38,427 bases of DNA, taken from positions 1 through 38,427 of the forward strand of contig JAADES010000057.1 of the NCBI GenBank assembly GCA_013153315.1, read 5' to 3'. The stretch is from Aquificota bacterium. GTDB lineage: Bacteria; Aquificota; Aquificia; Aquificales; QOAS01. The notes under the pieces are model-generated. The model did no database searches. It saw only the letters and a program-made list of their open reading frames with translations, and was not told where the DNA came from. Each line of letters starts with the position of its first letter. Positions within the stretch are counted from its first letter, which is position 1. The translations under genes and the position numbers were made by a program. Positions 1 through 8,649 of the stretch are shown one piece after another.

Positions 1-1294
1 TCTCCTTTATTTTTTCTATTAGGTTTTTTAACTCCTTTTGTAGCTCCCTTTTTCTTAAAGCTTTCTCTTTAAGTGTGCTTAATTTTGCTTCCTCCGATGG
101 GTCATATTTGATACTTTCCAACTGTTGGTTGATTTTTTTCAGTTCTTCCTCTTGTTGGTTCATTTGGGTTTTTAGATTTTCTATTTCTTCGTCTAGTTTT
201 TTTATTATTTCCTCTAATTGGGATATTTCTCTTTTTAACTTCTTGAGTTCTGCCCTTTTATTTTCCATTTCTTCCAATTTTTTTAGAGCTATTTGCAAAT
301 CGGTTATAAGGTGTTCTTTCTGTTTAAATTTCTCCCTTTGTTGCAGAATTCCATTTAACTCTTCTTTGTATGTGTTTATTTCCCTTTGTAGGTGCTCAAC
401 TTCTTTTTCTAACCTTTTAACGGAAGGTTTCAAATTCTCTATTTCTTCCTCCAATGAAAGGGCATTGACAAAAATTTCCCTTCGTTGGCTAAGTTTTTCC
501 AAATTTTCCAACTTTTCTTTTAGCTGTTGTAAATCTTTCCTATTTAGGTTTTGTAGTTCTTTTTCCAAACTTCGGAGGAGTTCATATTTTTCCTTTAGCT
601 GGTTAAGGTTGTTGATTTCTTCCCTTTGTTGGGAAAGCTCTTCGGATAATTTCTCCTTTTGGGCTAATTTGGTTTGGTATTCCCTTTGAAGGTTTGCAAG
701 GTATTTAGCGTCGTAGTTTTGAAGCTCTTTTAATTTGCTCCTTATAAGTTCAAGTTTGTTTTCCAGCGCTCTGAAGCGTTCGGAGGCTGCCTCTTGGATT
801 TTTTTATAAATGTCCAAATCCAGCAAGGAAAGAACTAGCTCCCTTCTTTCTTTTGCATTTCCTTTTAAAAAAGAGGCATAACGGCCTTGAGGCAAGAAGA
901 AAATTTTTTGAAACTGTTTAGCGCCTACACCCAATATATTGGAAATTTCATCGTTTAGTTCTCTAACCCTTACCGATTTAGGTTTTCCGTCAATAAAAAA
1001 TCTAACCTCTATAGACCCTTTTTTACCAAAAGAGCGGATTACACGATATTTCTTTCCTCGGACGGAAAATTCAAAATCGACCCTTAAAAGGGAGCTTTCT
1101 TTATTAAGAATATCCTCCTTTCGTAGACCTTCTACCGTTTCCCCGTAGAGGGCAAACAATATAGCATCCAAAAGGGAGGATTTTCCGCTACCGGTTGGGC
1201 CTCTTATAACAAAAAAATCCAAATTTTGGAAATCTATAACTTGCTCGTCCTTAAAGGGTTTAAAACCTTTAACCGACAACTTTAGGGGCTTCAC
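1..1294 (-). CDS. sbcC: SbcC/Rad50-like exonuclease subunit, 3' end outside window
   Basis: This is the N-terminal 431 codons of an SMC-type ATPase that works with the SbcD/Mre11 nuclease on DNA ends and hairpins. The minus-strand reading frame is open from a GTG at 1294 to the window edge. It shows a Walker A motif GPTGSGKSS at residues 32-40, then a Rad50-type signature region with LPQGRYASFLKG. A long Glu/Lys/Leu-rich coiled coil follows, and its complement reads as Ser/Phe-rich nonsense. The Zn-hook, Walker B and C-terminal half lie beyond the window. GTG is chosen because no ATG lies upstream in frame and a TAAAAT hexamer ends 8 nt before it, so the mRNA is probably leaderless. The gene diverges from the aldehyde dehydrogenase across only 27 bp. 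Family assignment is firm; completeness cannot be judged. Confidence 0.88.
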   Translation of the reverse strand, partial: MKPLKLSVKGFKPFKDEQVIDFQNLDFFVIRGPTGSGKSSLLDAILFALYGETVEGLRKEDILNKESSLLRVDFEFSVRGKKYRVIRSFGKKGSIEVRFFIDGKPKSVRVRELNDEISNILGVGAKQFQKIFFLPQGRYASFLKGNAKERRELVLSLLDLDIYKKIQEAASERFRALENKLELIRSKLKELQNYDAKYLANLQREYQTKLAQKEKLSEELSQQREEINNLNQLKEKYELLRSLEKELQNLNRKDLQQLKEKLENLEKLSQRREIFVNALSLEEEIENLKPSVKRLEKEVEHLQREINTYKEELNGILQQREKFKQKEHLITDLQIALKKLEEMENKRAELKKLKREISQLEEIIKKLDEEIENLKTQMNQQEEELKKINQQLESIKYDPSEEAKLSTLKEKALRKRELQKELKNLIEKIKE

Positions 1295-1321
1295 AGAAAG
1301 AAATTTTAAAAAATAGAAAGT

Positions 1322-2755
1322 ATGGACTTAATCAAAAAACCCCTCTACATAGGGGGCGAGCCCGTTTGGAAGGATAAAACCATCGATGTGGTTTATCCCT
1401 ACAACCGTCAAAAGATAGGGGAAGTTCCCGAAGCCACTCCCGAAGATGTAAAAAAGGCTATAGACCTTGCCGTAGAAGGACAAAAAGAAATAGCGGCCCT
1501 AACGGCCTACGAAAGAAGTCAAATTCTTTATAAAGCTTATGAGCTTCTTAAGGAAAGGGCCGAAGAGTTTGCTAAAACCTTGGTGCTCGAAGTGGGAAAA
1601 ACAATAAGGGAAGCCCGCACCGAGGTTATGAGGGCCCAGCAAACCCTATTACTTTCGGCCGAAGAAGCCAAAAGAATATATGGCGAAACAATCCCCTACG
1701 ACGCTGTGCCCAACGGTGCCGGAAAGGTAGGCTTTTATATAAGAGTTCCGGCGGGAATAGTATCGGCAATAACTCCTTTTAACTTCCCTCTAAACCTAAC
1801 AATGCACAAAGTGGCCCCCGCCTTGGCGGCAGGAAACGCCGTCATAGTTAAACCATCCGAAAGAACTCCCCTATCGGTGGCAATGTTGGCCGAAATCCTC
1901 TATGAGGCGGGAATACCTAAAAAAGCCCTATCGGTGGTTTATGGATTTGCCGAAGTAGGAAAAGCAATGACAACCGACGAAAGGGTTAGGGTTGTATCCT
2001 TTACCGGTTCGAGGAAAGTAGGAGAAATAATATCCCGTCAGGTAGGTATAAAGAAATTAGTCCTGGAGTTGGGGGCAAATTCCGCCCTGATAGTGGATAA
2101 AGATGCCAACCTCCAAAAGGCGGCCAAAAAGGCGGTTCAAGGAGGATTTGCTTTAGCAGGGCAGGTTTGCATATCGGTTCAAAGGGTTTTCGCCCACCAA
2201 GATATATTTGAAGAGTTTGTCCAACTGGTGGTTGAAGAGGTTAAAAAACTTAAAGTGGGCGACCCTATGGATGAATCTACCGACATAGGCCCTATGATTT
2301 CTCCTCAAGATGTAGAAAGAATAAAAATTTGGATTGAAGAGGCGGTAAAAGACGGGGCCAAAGTAGTTTACGGGGGTAAGCCCCTAAGCGAAACCGTATT
2401 TATGCCCACCGTAATGACCCACGTTCCGCGGCACTCGCGGGTTTGTGCCGAAGAAGCCTTCGCCCCAATAATTTTTGTAAACCCCTACAAGGATACCGCC
2501 GAAGCCTTAGATTGGGTTAACGACAGCGATTACGGTCTCCAAATAGGTGTATTTACCAACAACCTTAAAACCGCCTGGGAATATATCCACGGTGCCGAAG
2601 TGGGCGGCGTAATCATAAACGACATTCCCACCTTCCGCGCCGATAATATGCCCTACGGCGGTGTTAAATACTCCGGTATAGGAAGGGAAGGGCCCAAATT
2701 TGCAATAGAGGATTACACCGAAATAAGGGCTGTTGCTATAGATTTAACCCCTTAA
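1322..2755 (+). CDS. NAD(P)-dependent aldehyde dehydrogenase (lactaldehyde/GapN-like subfamily)
   Basis: This is a 477-residue soluble enzyme of the aldehyde dehydrogenase superfamily, oxidising an aldehyde to the acid with NAD(P). Visible landmarks are the cofactor-binding stretch TPFNFPLN, the KPSERTP region, the general-base Glu in LELGANSA, the catalytic Cys in GQVCISVQRV, and the C-terminal PYGGVKYSGIGREG. The GQVCIS-type active site resembles lactaldehyde dehydrogenase (CofA-like) and non-phosphorylating glyceraldehyde-3-phosphate dehydrogenase relatives. The true substrate cannot be told from sequence. No Shine-Dalgarno precedes the ATG; an A/T-rich -10-like element (TAAAAA, 9 nt gap) suggests a leaderless mRNA. 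The gene stands alone, divergent from sbcC and followed by tRNA-Glu. Confidence 0.85.
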   Translation: MDLIKKPLYIGGEPVWKDKTIDVVYPYNRQKIGEVPEATPEDVKKAIDLAVEGQKEIAALTAYERSQILYKAYELLKERAEEFAKTLVLEVGKTIREARTEVMRAQQTLLLSAEEAKRIYGETIPYDAVPNGAGKVGFYIRVPAGIVSAITPFNFPLNLTMHKVAPALAAGNAVIVKPSERTPLSVAMLAEILYEAGIPKKALSVVYGFAEVGKAMTTDERVRVVSFTGSRKVGEIISRQVGIKKLVLELGANSALIVDKDANLQKAAKKAVQGGFALAGQVCISVQRVFAHQDIFEEFVQLVVEEVKKLKVGDPMDESTDIGPMISPQDVERIKIWIEEAVKDGAKVVYGGKPLSETVFMPTVMTHVPRHSRVCAEEAFAPIIFVNPYKDTAEALDWVNDSDYGLQIGVFTNNLKTAWEYIHGAEVGGVIINDIPTFRADNMPYGGVKYSGIGREGPKFAIEDYTEIRAVAIDLTP

Positions 2756-2784
2756 GGATTCTTCTACTTTTCTTTTAAGAAGTC

Positions 2785-2813
2785 TTGACTTTTGCTTCCT
2801 TTTGGCTTATTCT
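2785..2813 (+). promoter_or_regulatory. Sigma-70-type promoter for tRNA-Glu
   Basis: A -35 TTGACT (2785-2790) and a -10 TATTCT (2808-2813) are separated by exactly 17 bp. The predicted transcript starts about 17 nt before the tRNA. Confidence 0.65.
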
Positions 2814-2836
2814 AATAATTTTAGAAATTGAGCTAA

Positions 2837-2912
<76 letters not shown>

Positions 2913-2931
2913 CCTTCTTTCTCATTCCTAA

Positions 2932-3621
<690 letters not shown>

Positions 3622-3697
3622 ATTTTTCCTTTTCGAGTTTTCTTTATCCATCTACCTCATAGCCCCGTAAAGAAGTTATCGTTCAATTATCAAAACT

Positions 3698-4312
3698 ATG
3701 GAAAACAAATGTGACATAGTTATAGTGGGCGGAGGCCCTGCAGGTTTGGCGGCTGCTGCAACCTTGGCCAGCGCCAAAGGACATTTGCCCTTTATGGAAA
3801 ATAAAAAAATACTCGTTATAGACAATGGCCGAAGCGACCTAAATAGGGCATTGCTTCGTAACTTTCCCGCGGTCGATATTGGAGCAAAAGGTCCCGAAGT
3901 TCTAAAACAAATGAGGCAAAGGGTTGAAAGTTTTGAAAATGTCCAACTATTGGACGACAAAGTTATTTCCATAACCGGTAAAGATGGAAATTTCACTGTA
4001 AAAACCGAAAGTGGTAAAGAATTTAAAGCTGAAAAAATTATTTTGGCTACAGGCTTTCATAAATTCGATATAGAAGGGCTTCCTGTGGAAGTTGTTCCCC
4101 ACGCCAAAGCTCCCCGCCCGGGCAAAATCATGATAAAAACCGACGAAAAAGGAAGGGCTATGTCGGGCGTTTATGTCGCCGGTTTGGCGGCCGGTGCTCA
4201 AACAATGGCGGCCATAGCTATGGGTTCGGGCACAGAAGCCGCCTTAAATCTTCTATCCGACCTCGCAGGTAAAACCGTTATCATTCACGATGTCTTACCA
4301 AAAGAGGGTTAA
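3698..4312 (+). CDS. Minimal FAD-dependent oxidoreductase, thioredoxin reductase-like without NADPH domain
   Basis: This 204-residue protein has one FAD-binding Rossmann module: GGGPAG at residues 11-16, an acidic strand end (LVIDNG), the ATG motif in IILATGFH, and the closing FAD motif SGVYVAGLAAG. This is the N- and C-terminal FAD half of a thioredoxin-reductase-type protein. The central NAD(P)H domain and the redox CxxC are missing, and the only Cys is near the N-terminus (NKCDIV). Some bacterial flavoproteins take electrons from ferredoxin rather than NADPH, which could explain this layout, but that is inference. The start has no Shine-Dalgarno; AATTAT lies 7 nt upstream. No neighbour suggests a partner. 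Confidence 0.7.
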   Translation: MENKCDIVIVGGGPAGLAAAATLASAKGHLPFMENKKILVIDNGRSDLNRALLRNFPAVDIGAKGPEVLKQMRQRVESFENVQLLDDKVISITGKDGNFTVKTESGKEFKAEKIILATGFHKFDIEGLPVEVVPHAKAPRPGKIMIKTDEKGRAMSGVYVAGLAAGAQTMAAIAMGSGTEAALNLLSDLAGKTVIIHDVLPKEG

Positions 4313-4327
4313 ACCTATATCTTCCCC

Positions 4328-4345
4328 ATTTAGGAATTCCTAAAT
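4328..4345. repeat. 18-bp perfect palindrome after the flavoprotein gene
   Basis: ATTTAGGAATTCCTAAAT is exactly self-complementary and is followed by TTTAA. It could fold as a weak terminator hairpin for the flavoprotein gene or act as a dyad operator upstream of the rpsL promoter. Confidence 0.5.
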
Positions 4346-4382
4346 TTTAAATTCCTTTTATTGGAACCTTTTTTTCTGCACC

Positions 4383-4412
4383 TTGAGGGGTTGCTCCAAA
4401 TCATGCTATAAT
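4383..4412 (+). promoter_or_regulatory. Promoter of the rpsL-rpsG(-fusA) cluster
   Basis: TTGAGG (4383-4388), an 18-bp spacer, and a consensus TATAAT (4407-4412). The start site would fall near 4419, giving a leader of about 40 nt that carries the rpsL Shine-Dalgarno. Confidence 0.7.
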
Positions 4413-4457
4413 GATAGATTGGCGTTTTTTATAAAAAATTTGAGTAGGGAGGAATAA

Positions 4458-4841
4458 ATGCCTACTATTAACCAGTTAATAAGAAAAGGAAGGGAAAGCA
4501 AACCTTCCAAATCGAAAGCACCCGCGTTGCAAGGTTGTCCTCAAAAAAGGGGTGTTTGCGTAAGGGTTTACACCGTAACACCCAAAAAGCCTAACTCCGC
4601 ACTAAGAAAGGTTACCAGGGTAAGACTGTCCAACGGTATCGAGGTTACCGCCTACATACCCGGGGAAGGACACAACCTCCAAGAACACTCCATAGTTTTG
4701 GTAAGGGGTGGAAGGGTTAAAGACCTACCCGGTGTTAGGTATAAAGTAATAAGGGGTGCATTGGACGCTGCAGGTGTTCCCCACAGACGTCAATCCCGTT
4801 CCAAGTATGGAACAAAACGCCCCAAAGATGACAAGAAATAA
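4458..4841 (+). CDS. rpsL: 30S ribosomal protein S12
   Basis: A 127-residue decoding-centre protein of the 30S subunit. The conserved [34 protein letters not shown] and KYGTKRPK blocks are all present. The two lysines whose replacement gives streptomycin resistance in other bacteria (in KKPNS and GRVKD) are both Lys, so the sequence is of the sensitive type. A GGGAGG Shine-Dalgarno precedes the ATG and a TATAAT promoter lies at 4383-4412. The gene leads a str-type cluster, with rpsG starting 17 nt after its stop. Confidence 0.98.
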   Translation: MPTINQLIRKGRESKPSKSKAPALQGCPQKRGVCVRVYTVTPKKPNSALRKVTRVRLSNGIEVTAYIPGEGHNLQEHSIVLVRGGRVKDLPGVRYKVIRGALDAAGVPHRRQSRSKYGTKRPKDDKK

Positions 4842-4858
4842 TTAACGGAGGTTAAATA

Positions 4859-5344
4859 ATGCCGAGGAAAGGGCCTGTTCCCCCGAGAGAAATACCGCCC
4901 GATGCTAAATACGGTAGCGTTTTGGTTCACAAACTAATTAACCGCGTAATGAAAGACGGTAAAAAATCGGTCGCCGAATACATCGTTTATACAGCTTTGG
5001 AAGAGGCGGCAAAAGAGTTGGGTATGACCCCCGTAGAAGTCTTAGAAAAGGCCGTAGAAAACGTAAAACCCGAATGGGAAGTTAGAACCCGTAGGGTGGG
5101 CGGAGCAACCTACCAAGTTCCCGTGGAAGTTCCCGAAAGAAGACAAATATCTTTGGCCTTGAGATGGATAGTCGAAGCCGCCAGAGAAAGAACCATCGGC
5201 GACGGAAAGAAAAACAAAATGGAATTTAAACTAAAACAGGAACTTATAGATGCTATAAACGGCAAAGGTGGGGCTATAAGAAGAAAAGAAGAAACCCACC
5301 GTATGGCGGAAGCAAACAAAGTTTTCTCCCACTTCAGGTGGTAA
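4859..5344 (+). CDS. rpsG: 30S ribosomal protein S7
   Basis: A 161-residue primary binding protein of the 16S rRNA 3' major domain. Conserved features include [20 protein letters not shown] near the start, [20 protein letters not shown] in the beta-ribbon arm, and the C-terminal [14 protein letters not shown]. Length is normal (about 156). A strong CGGAGG ribosome-binding site lies in the short gap after rpsL, so the two are surely co-transcribed. In other bacteria S7 can repress its own operon. The 148-nt gap before fusA contains a hairpin that might serve regulation, but this is not shown. Confidence 0.98.
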   Translation: MPRKGPVPPREIPPDAKYGSVLVHKLINRVMKDGKKSVAEYIVYTALEEAAKELGMTPVEVLEKAVENVKPEWEVRTRRVGGATYQVPVEVPERRQISLALRWIVEAARERTIGDGKKNKMEFKLKQELIDAINGKGGAIRRKEETHRMAEANKVFSHFRW

Positions 5345-5395
5345 TTTGGATGGATTTACCCGCCGAAGTTTCCCTTTTTTATTTATCCTTTCAAA

Positions 5396-5415
5396 GGGGA
5401 AATTTGATATTCCCC
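5396..5415 (+). promoter_or_regulatory. Hairpin in the rpsG-fusA spacer
   Basis: GGGGAA (5396-5401) pairs with TTCCCC (5410-5415) around an 8-nt loop. No T-run follows, so it is not a convincing terminator. It could be an attenuator or protein-binding structure, or simply part of the leader. A TATAAA at 5463-5468, without a good -35, might start extra fusA transcripts. Confidence 0.35.
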
Positions 5416-5492
5416 CTTAGGGTCAAAAAATCTTTAAGAACCATCAAAAGTTTTTGTTTCCCTATAAAAAACTAAGTTGGGAGGTTTAAAAA

Positions 5493-7595
5493 ATGGCCAG
5501 ACAGGTGCCCATAGAACACTTAAGAAACATAGGTATCGTTGCACATATTGACGCAGGAAAAACAACCACCACCGAAAGGATTCTCTACTACACAGGAAAA
5601 TCCTACAAAATCGGTGAAGTTCACGACGGTGCCGCAACTATGGACTGGATGCCCCAGGAAAAAGAAAGGGGTATCACCATTACCGCCGCTACAACCGCAA
5701 CCTATTGGGATAAGGACGGAATTAGGTATCAAATTAACATCATCGACACACCGGGACACGTGGACTTCGCCGTTGAAGTTGTCCGTTCTATGAAAGTTCT
5801 CGACGGAATCGTATTTATTCTGTCGGCGGTGGAAGGTGTTCAGCCCCAGTCCGAGGCTAACTGGAGATGGGCCGACAAATTCGAAAAGCCCAGAATCATC
5901 TTTATCAACAAAATGGACCGTCTTGGTGCCGACTTCTTTAGGGTATTGGAAGAGGTAGAAAAGAAACTTACCATTAAGCCTGTAGCCATACAGCTACCCG
6001 TCGGTGCCGAAGACGCCTTCGAGGGAGTGATAGACCTCTTTGAAATGAAAGAGATTATCTGGCTGGAAGAAACTCTCGGAGCAAAATACGAATACAGGGA
6101 AATCCGTCCCGAACTCAGAGAAATGGCCGAAGAATGGCGTGAAAAAATGATAGAGGCCATCGTAGAAACCGATGAAGAACTAATGGAAAAATACCTCGAA
6201 GGCGAAGAAATAACAAACGAAGAGCTTAAAAAAGCTCTAAGAAAAGCTACCATAAACCGCCAGTTGGTGCCCGTATTGTGCGGTTCGGCATTTAAAAATA
6301 AAGGTGTTCAACCCCTGTTGGACGCTGTGGTTGACTATCTACCTTCGCCCATAGACCTACCACCTATAAAAGGTATCAATCCCAAAACCGGCGAAGAAGT
6401 TATTATCAAGCCTTTAGACGACGAACCTTTCGTTGCCTACGTGTTCAAAATAATGGCCGACCCCTACGCGGGACAGCTAACCTACATAAGGGTATTCTCC
6501 GGCCACGCTAAAAGCGGAACTTACGTATATAACGCCACCAGAAACAAAAAAGAAAGGTTGGCAAGGTTCTATCTAATGCACGCTAACCACAGAACCGAAG
6601 TGCCCGAAGTTAACGCCGGTGATATAGTTGCTGTTGTCGGTTTGGATGCCGCCACCGGAGACACCCTCTCCGATGAAAAACATCCCGTTGTATTGGAAAA
6701 GTTGGAGTTCCCCGAGCCCGTTATATCTATGGCTATCGAACCCAAAACCAAAAAAGACCAAGAAAAGCTGTCCGAAGTTCTTAACAAACTGATGAAAGAA
6801 GACCCCACTTTCAAGGCTACCGTAGACCCTGAAACCGGACAAACCCTAATCCACGGAATGGGAGAGCTTCACCTCGAAATTATGGTTGACCGTATGAAAA
6901 GGGAATACAACATCGACGTAACAATGGGTAAACCCCAGGTTGCCTATAGAGAAACTATCAAAGTTCCCGTTAAAAACGTTGAAGGTAAATATATCAGACA
7001 GTCCGGTGGACGCGGTCAATACGGACACGTAGTAATCGACCTAGAACCCCTACCCAGAGGAAAAGGCTTTGAGTTTGAAGACGCAATAGTTGGTGGTGTT
7101 ATTCCCAAGGAATTCATTCCCTCCGTTGAAAAGGGTATTAGACAAGTTTTAGAAAGCGGTGTTATAGCCGGTTATCCTATAGTAGACGTAAAAGTAAGGT
7201 TGCACAACGGTTCTTACCACGAGGTTGACTCTTCGGATATAGCCTTCCAAATAGCTGCTCAAATGGCCTTTAAAGAGGCGTTCAAAAAAGCCCAACCCGT
7301 TCTATTGGAACCCATAATGGAAGTAGAAGTCGAAGTTCCCGAAGAATATATGGGTGCCGTTATCGGAGACCTAAACTCCAGAAGAGGTAAAATACTCGGA
7401 ACCGAAAAGAAAGGTCAAATTGTTACCATAAAAGCCCACGTTCCTCTGGCAGAAATGTTCGGTTATGCTACCACCCTAAGGTCTCTAACCCAAGGTAGGG
7501 GAACTTTCCAAATGACCTTCTCCCACTATGAGGAAGTTCCCAAAAATATCCAGGAAAAAATTGTTGGTGAAAGAATGAAGGAAAAACAAGGTTAA
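5493..7595 (+). CDS. fusA: Elongation factor G
   Basis: The 700-residue translocase GTPase drives tRNA/mRNA movement on the ribosome. GTPase motifs are clear: [13 protein letters not shown] (G1), GITITAA (G2), DTPGHVDF (G3), [10 protein letters not shown] (G4) and CGSAFKNKG (G5). Later domains contain [14 protein letters not shown] and the tip region [16 protein letters not shown]. Full length, no frameshift. A GGGAGG Shine-Dalgarno lies just upstream. It follows rpsG by 148 nt as in str operons, but no tuf gene follows. Instead the fusA stop codon (7593-7595) directly abuts the stop codon of the opposing hisIE gene, with no room for a separate terminator. Confidence 0.98.
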   Translation: MARQVPIEHLRNIGIVAHIDAGKTTTTERILYYTGKSYKIGEVHDGAATMDWMPQEKERGITITAATTATYWDKDGIRYQINIIDTPGHVDFAVEVVRSMKVLDGIVFILSAVEGVQPQSEANWRWADKFEKPRIIFINKMDRLGADFFRVLEEVEKKLTIKPVAIQLPVGAEDAFEGVIDLFEMKEIIWLEETLGAKYEYREIRPELREMAEEWREKMIEAIVETDEELMEKYLEGEEITNEELKKALRKATINRQLVPVLCGSAFKNKGVQPLLDAVVDYLPSPIDLPPIKGINPKTGEEVIIKPLDDEPFVAYVFKIMADPYAGQLTYIRVFSGHAKSGTYVYNATRNKKERLARFYLMHANHRTEVPEVNAGDIVAVVGLDAATGDTLSDEKHPVVLEKLEFPEPVISMAIEPKTKKDQEKLSEVLNKLMKEDPTFKATVDPETGQTLIHGMGELHLEIMVDRMKREYNIDVTMGKPQVAYRETIKVPVKNVEGKYIRQSGGRGQYGHVVIDLEPLPRGKGFEFEDAIVGGVIPKEFIPSVEKGIRQVLESGVIAGYPIVDVKVRLHNGSYHEVDSSDIAFQIAAQMAFKEAFKKAQPVLLEPIMEVEVEVPEEYMGAVIGDLNSRRGKILGTEKKGQIVTIKAHVPLAEMFGYATTLRSLTQGRGTFQMTFSHYEEVPKNIQEKIVGERMKEKQG

Positions 7596-8258
7596 TTAAT
7601 CTTCTCCTTTATTCGGTTTCTTTTTAAACCTTTTTCCTAACTCTTGGAAAACTTCGGTAATATCAATCCCTAAGTAAGTTAAAGCTAAAAGCCAATGATA
7701 TAACATATCGGCACTCTCATAGATTATCTCATCCTTATCACGGTTCATTAGTGCAATTAAGGTTTCCACACTCTCTTCACCAAACTTTTGGACTATTTTG
7801 TTAAAACCTTCCTTGACCAGTTTGGTTGTATAGGAACCCTCGGGAAGTTTTTCTATTCTTTTTTTTAACAGCTCTTGGAGTCTTTGTAAGGTTTCAAAAG
7901 GTTGAAGGTTATCTATTACATATTCCCCTTTCAGGTTTCTAAAAAAACAATTTCTTTCCCCTGTGTGGCAAGCTATGTTTTTTTCTTGCTCTATAAGGTA
8001 AATAAGGGTGTCGTTATCACAATCCACACGAATTTCTTTAACTTTCTGCAATTCTCCACTGGACGCTCCTTTTTTCCATAATTTTTTCCTAGAACGGGAG
8101 TAATAATGGGCATAACCGGTTTCTAAAGTTTTTTCTATTGCTTCTTTATTGGCGTAGGCTACCATGCGAATTTCGCCCGTTCTCCAATCTTGGGCTACAA
8201 CAGGAATAAGGCCTTCAGAATTGAATTTAAGCTTTTCTATAAGCTCTTTTTTTTGCAT
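7596..8258 (-). CDS. hisIE: Bifunctional phosphoribosyl-AMP cyclohydrolase / phosphoribosyl-ATP pyrophosphatase
   Basis: This enzyme catalyses the second and third steps of histidine synthesis. The N-terminal HisI domain shows DWRTGEIRMVAYANKEA, YSRSRKKLWKKG, VDCDNDTL and ACHTGERNCFF, with the cysteines and acidic residues that bind metal. The C-terminal HisE domain shows FGEESVETLIA and ADMLYHWL. ATG at 8258 gives 220 residues and is preferred because TAAAAT (8267-8272) ends 8 nt before it, as in many genes here; a GTG two codons upstream (8264) is the alternative. The gene is isolated from other his genes (hisD lies 8 kb away) and meets fusA tail to tail with zero spacing. Confidence 0.95.
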   Translation of the reverse strand: MQKKELIEKLKFNSEGLIPVVAQDWRTGEIRMVAYANKEAIEKTLETGYAHYYSRSRKKLWKKGASSGELQKVKEIRVDCDNDTLIYLIEQEKNIACHTGERNCFFRNLKGEYVIDNLQPFETLQRLQELLKKRIEKLPEGSYTTKLVKEGFNKIVQKFGEESVETLIALMNRDKDEIIYESADMLYHWLLALTYLGIDITEVFQELGKRFKKKPNKGED

Positions 8259-8312
8259 AAGCACCGATTTTAAAAGTCGGGTTATTTACTTTTAGCTTGC
8301 TTTGGTCTGATT

Positions 8313-8341
8313 CTAATTCACGCAATGGGAGAGCTTTACCT
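8313..8341 (+). pseudogene. Short EF-G-like relic
   Basis: About 29 nt match fusA positions 6847-6875 with three differences, including a 13-base exact run (aatgggagagctt). In frame it reads LIHAMGELYL against the fus[11 protein letters not shown], and reaches a stop codon at 8349-8351. It lies between hisIE and the small gene at 8446, has no start signal, and is surrounded by sequence I cannot assign. It may be a decayed remnant of a second EF-G copy or a chance or converted fragment. Confidence 0.35.
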
Positions 8342-8445
8342 AATGGGTTAAAAGAGAAAATTGTTGAAGCAACAACCTATAGCGAAAACTCATATCTATT
8401 CTTAAAAATGCAAATGTTTTATTACCTAATTCAAAATAAAAACCG

Positions 8446-8649
8446 ATGCGAGAACCGTTATTATGGTTTGTTTTAATAGCTCTTGCGACCGGTATGGGAT
8501 TTTTATTTGCTTATTTTTCTTCCAAAAGAAAACGAGAGAAAAGGAAAGCTTTGGCTAAAAACCTAATAAAGGAAGATAGACGTTCCCAAGTGTTTAATGC
8601 TCTTGTTGAGGAGCACAAAAAAGAAATAACAAAGACAGGCTCAGAATAA
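8446..8649 (+). CDS. Small single-helix membrane protein of unknown function
   Basis: A 67-residue protein with one transmembrane segment at about residues 6-26 (LWFVLIALATGMGFLFAYF), followed by a very basic stretch SKRKREKRK and a charged cytoplasmic tail (positive-inside: N-out/C-in). I do not recognise a family. The CAAAAT hexamer 8 nt before the ATG fits the leaderless pattern of the window. Its last 9 nt overlap the end of the opposing 5' nuclease gene. Reality is supported by the start signal and sensible topology, but the protein is short. Confidence 0.55.
   Translation: MREPLLWFVLIALATGMGFLFAYFSSKRKREKRKALAKNLIKEDRRSQVFNALVEEHKKEITKTGSE

Noticed and set aside
75-689. Long plus-strand open frame rich in Ser, Phe and Leu
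   Set aside because: It is the complement of the sbcC coiled coil; the composition is that of antisense to Glu/Lys-rich codons and it has no start signal.
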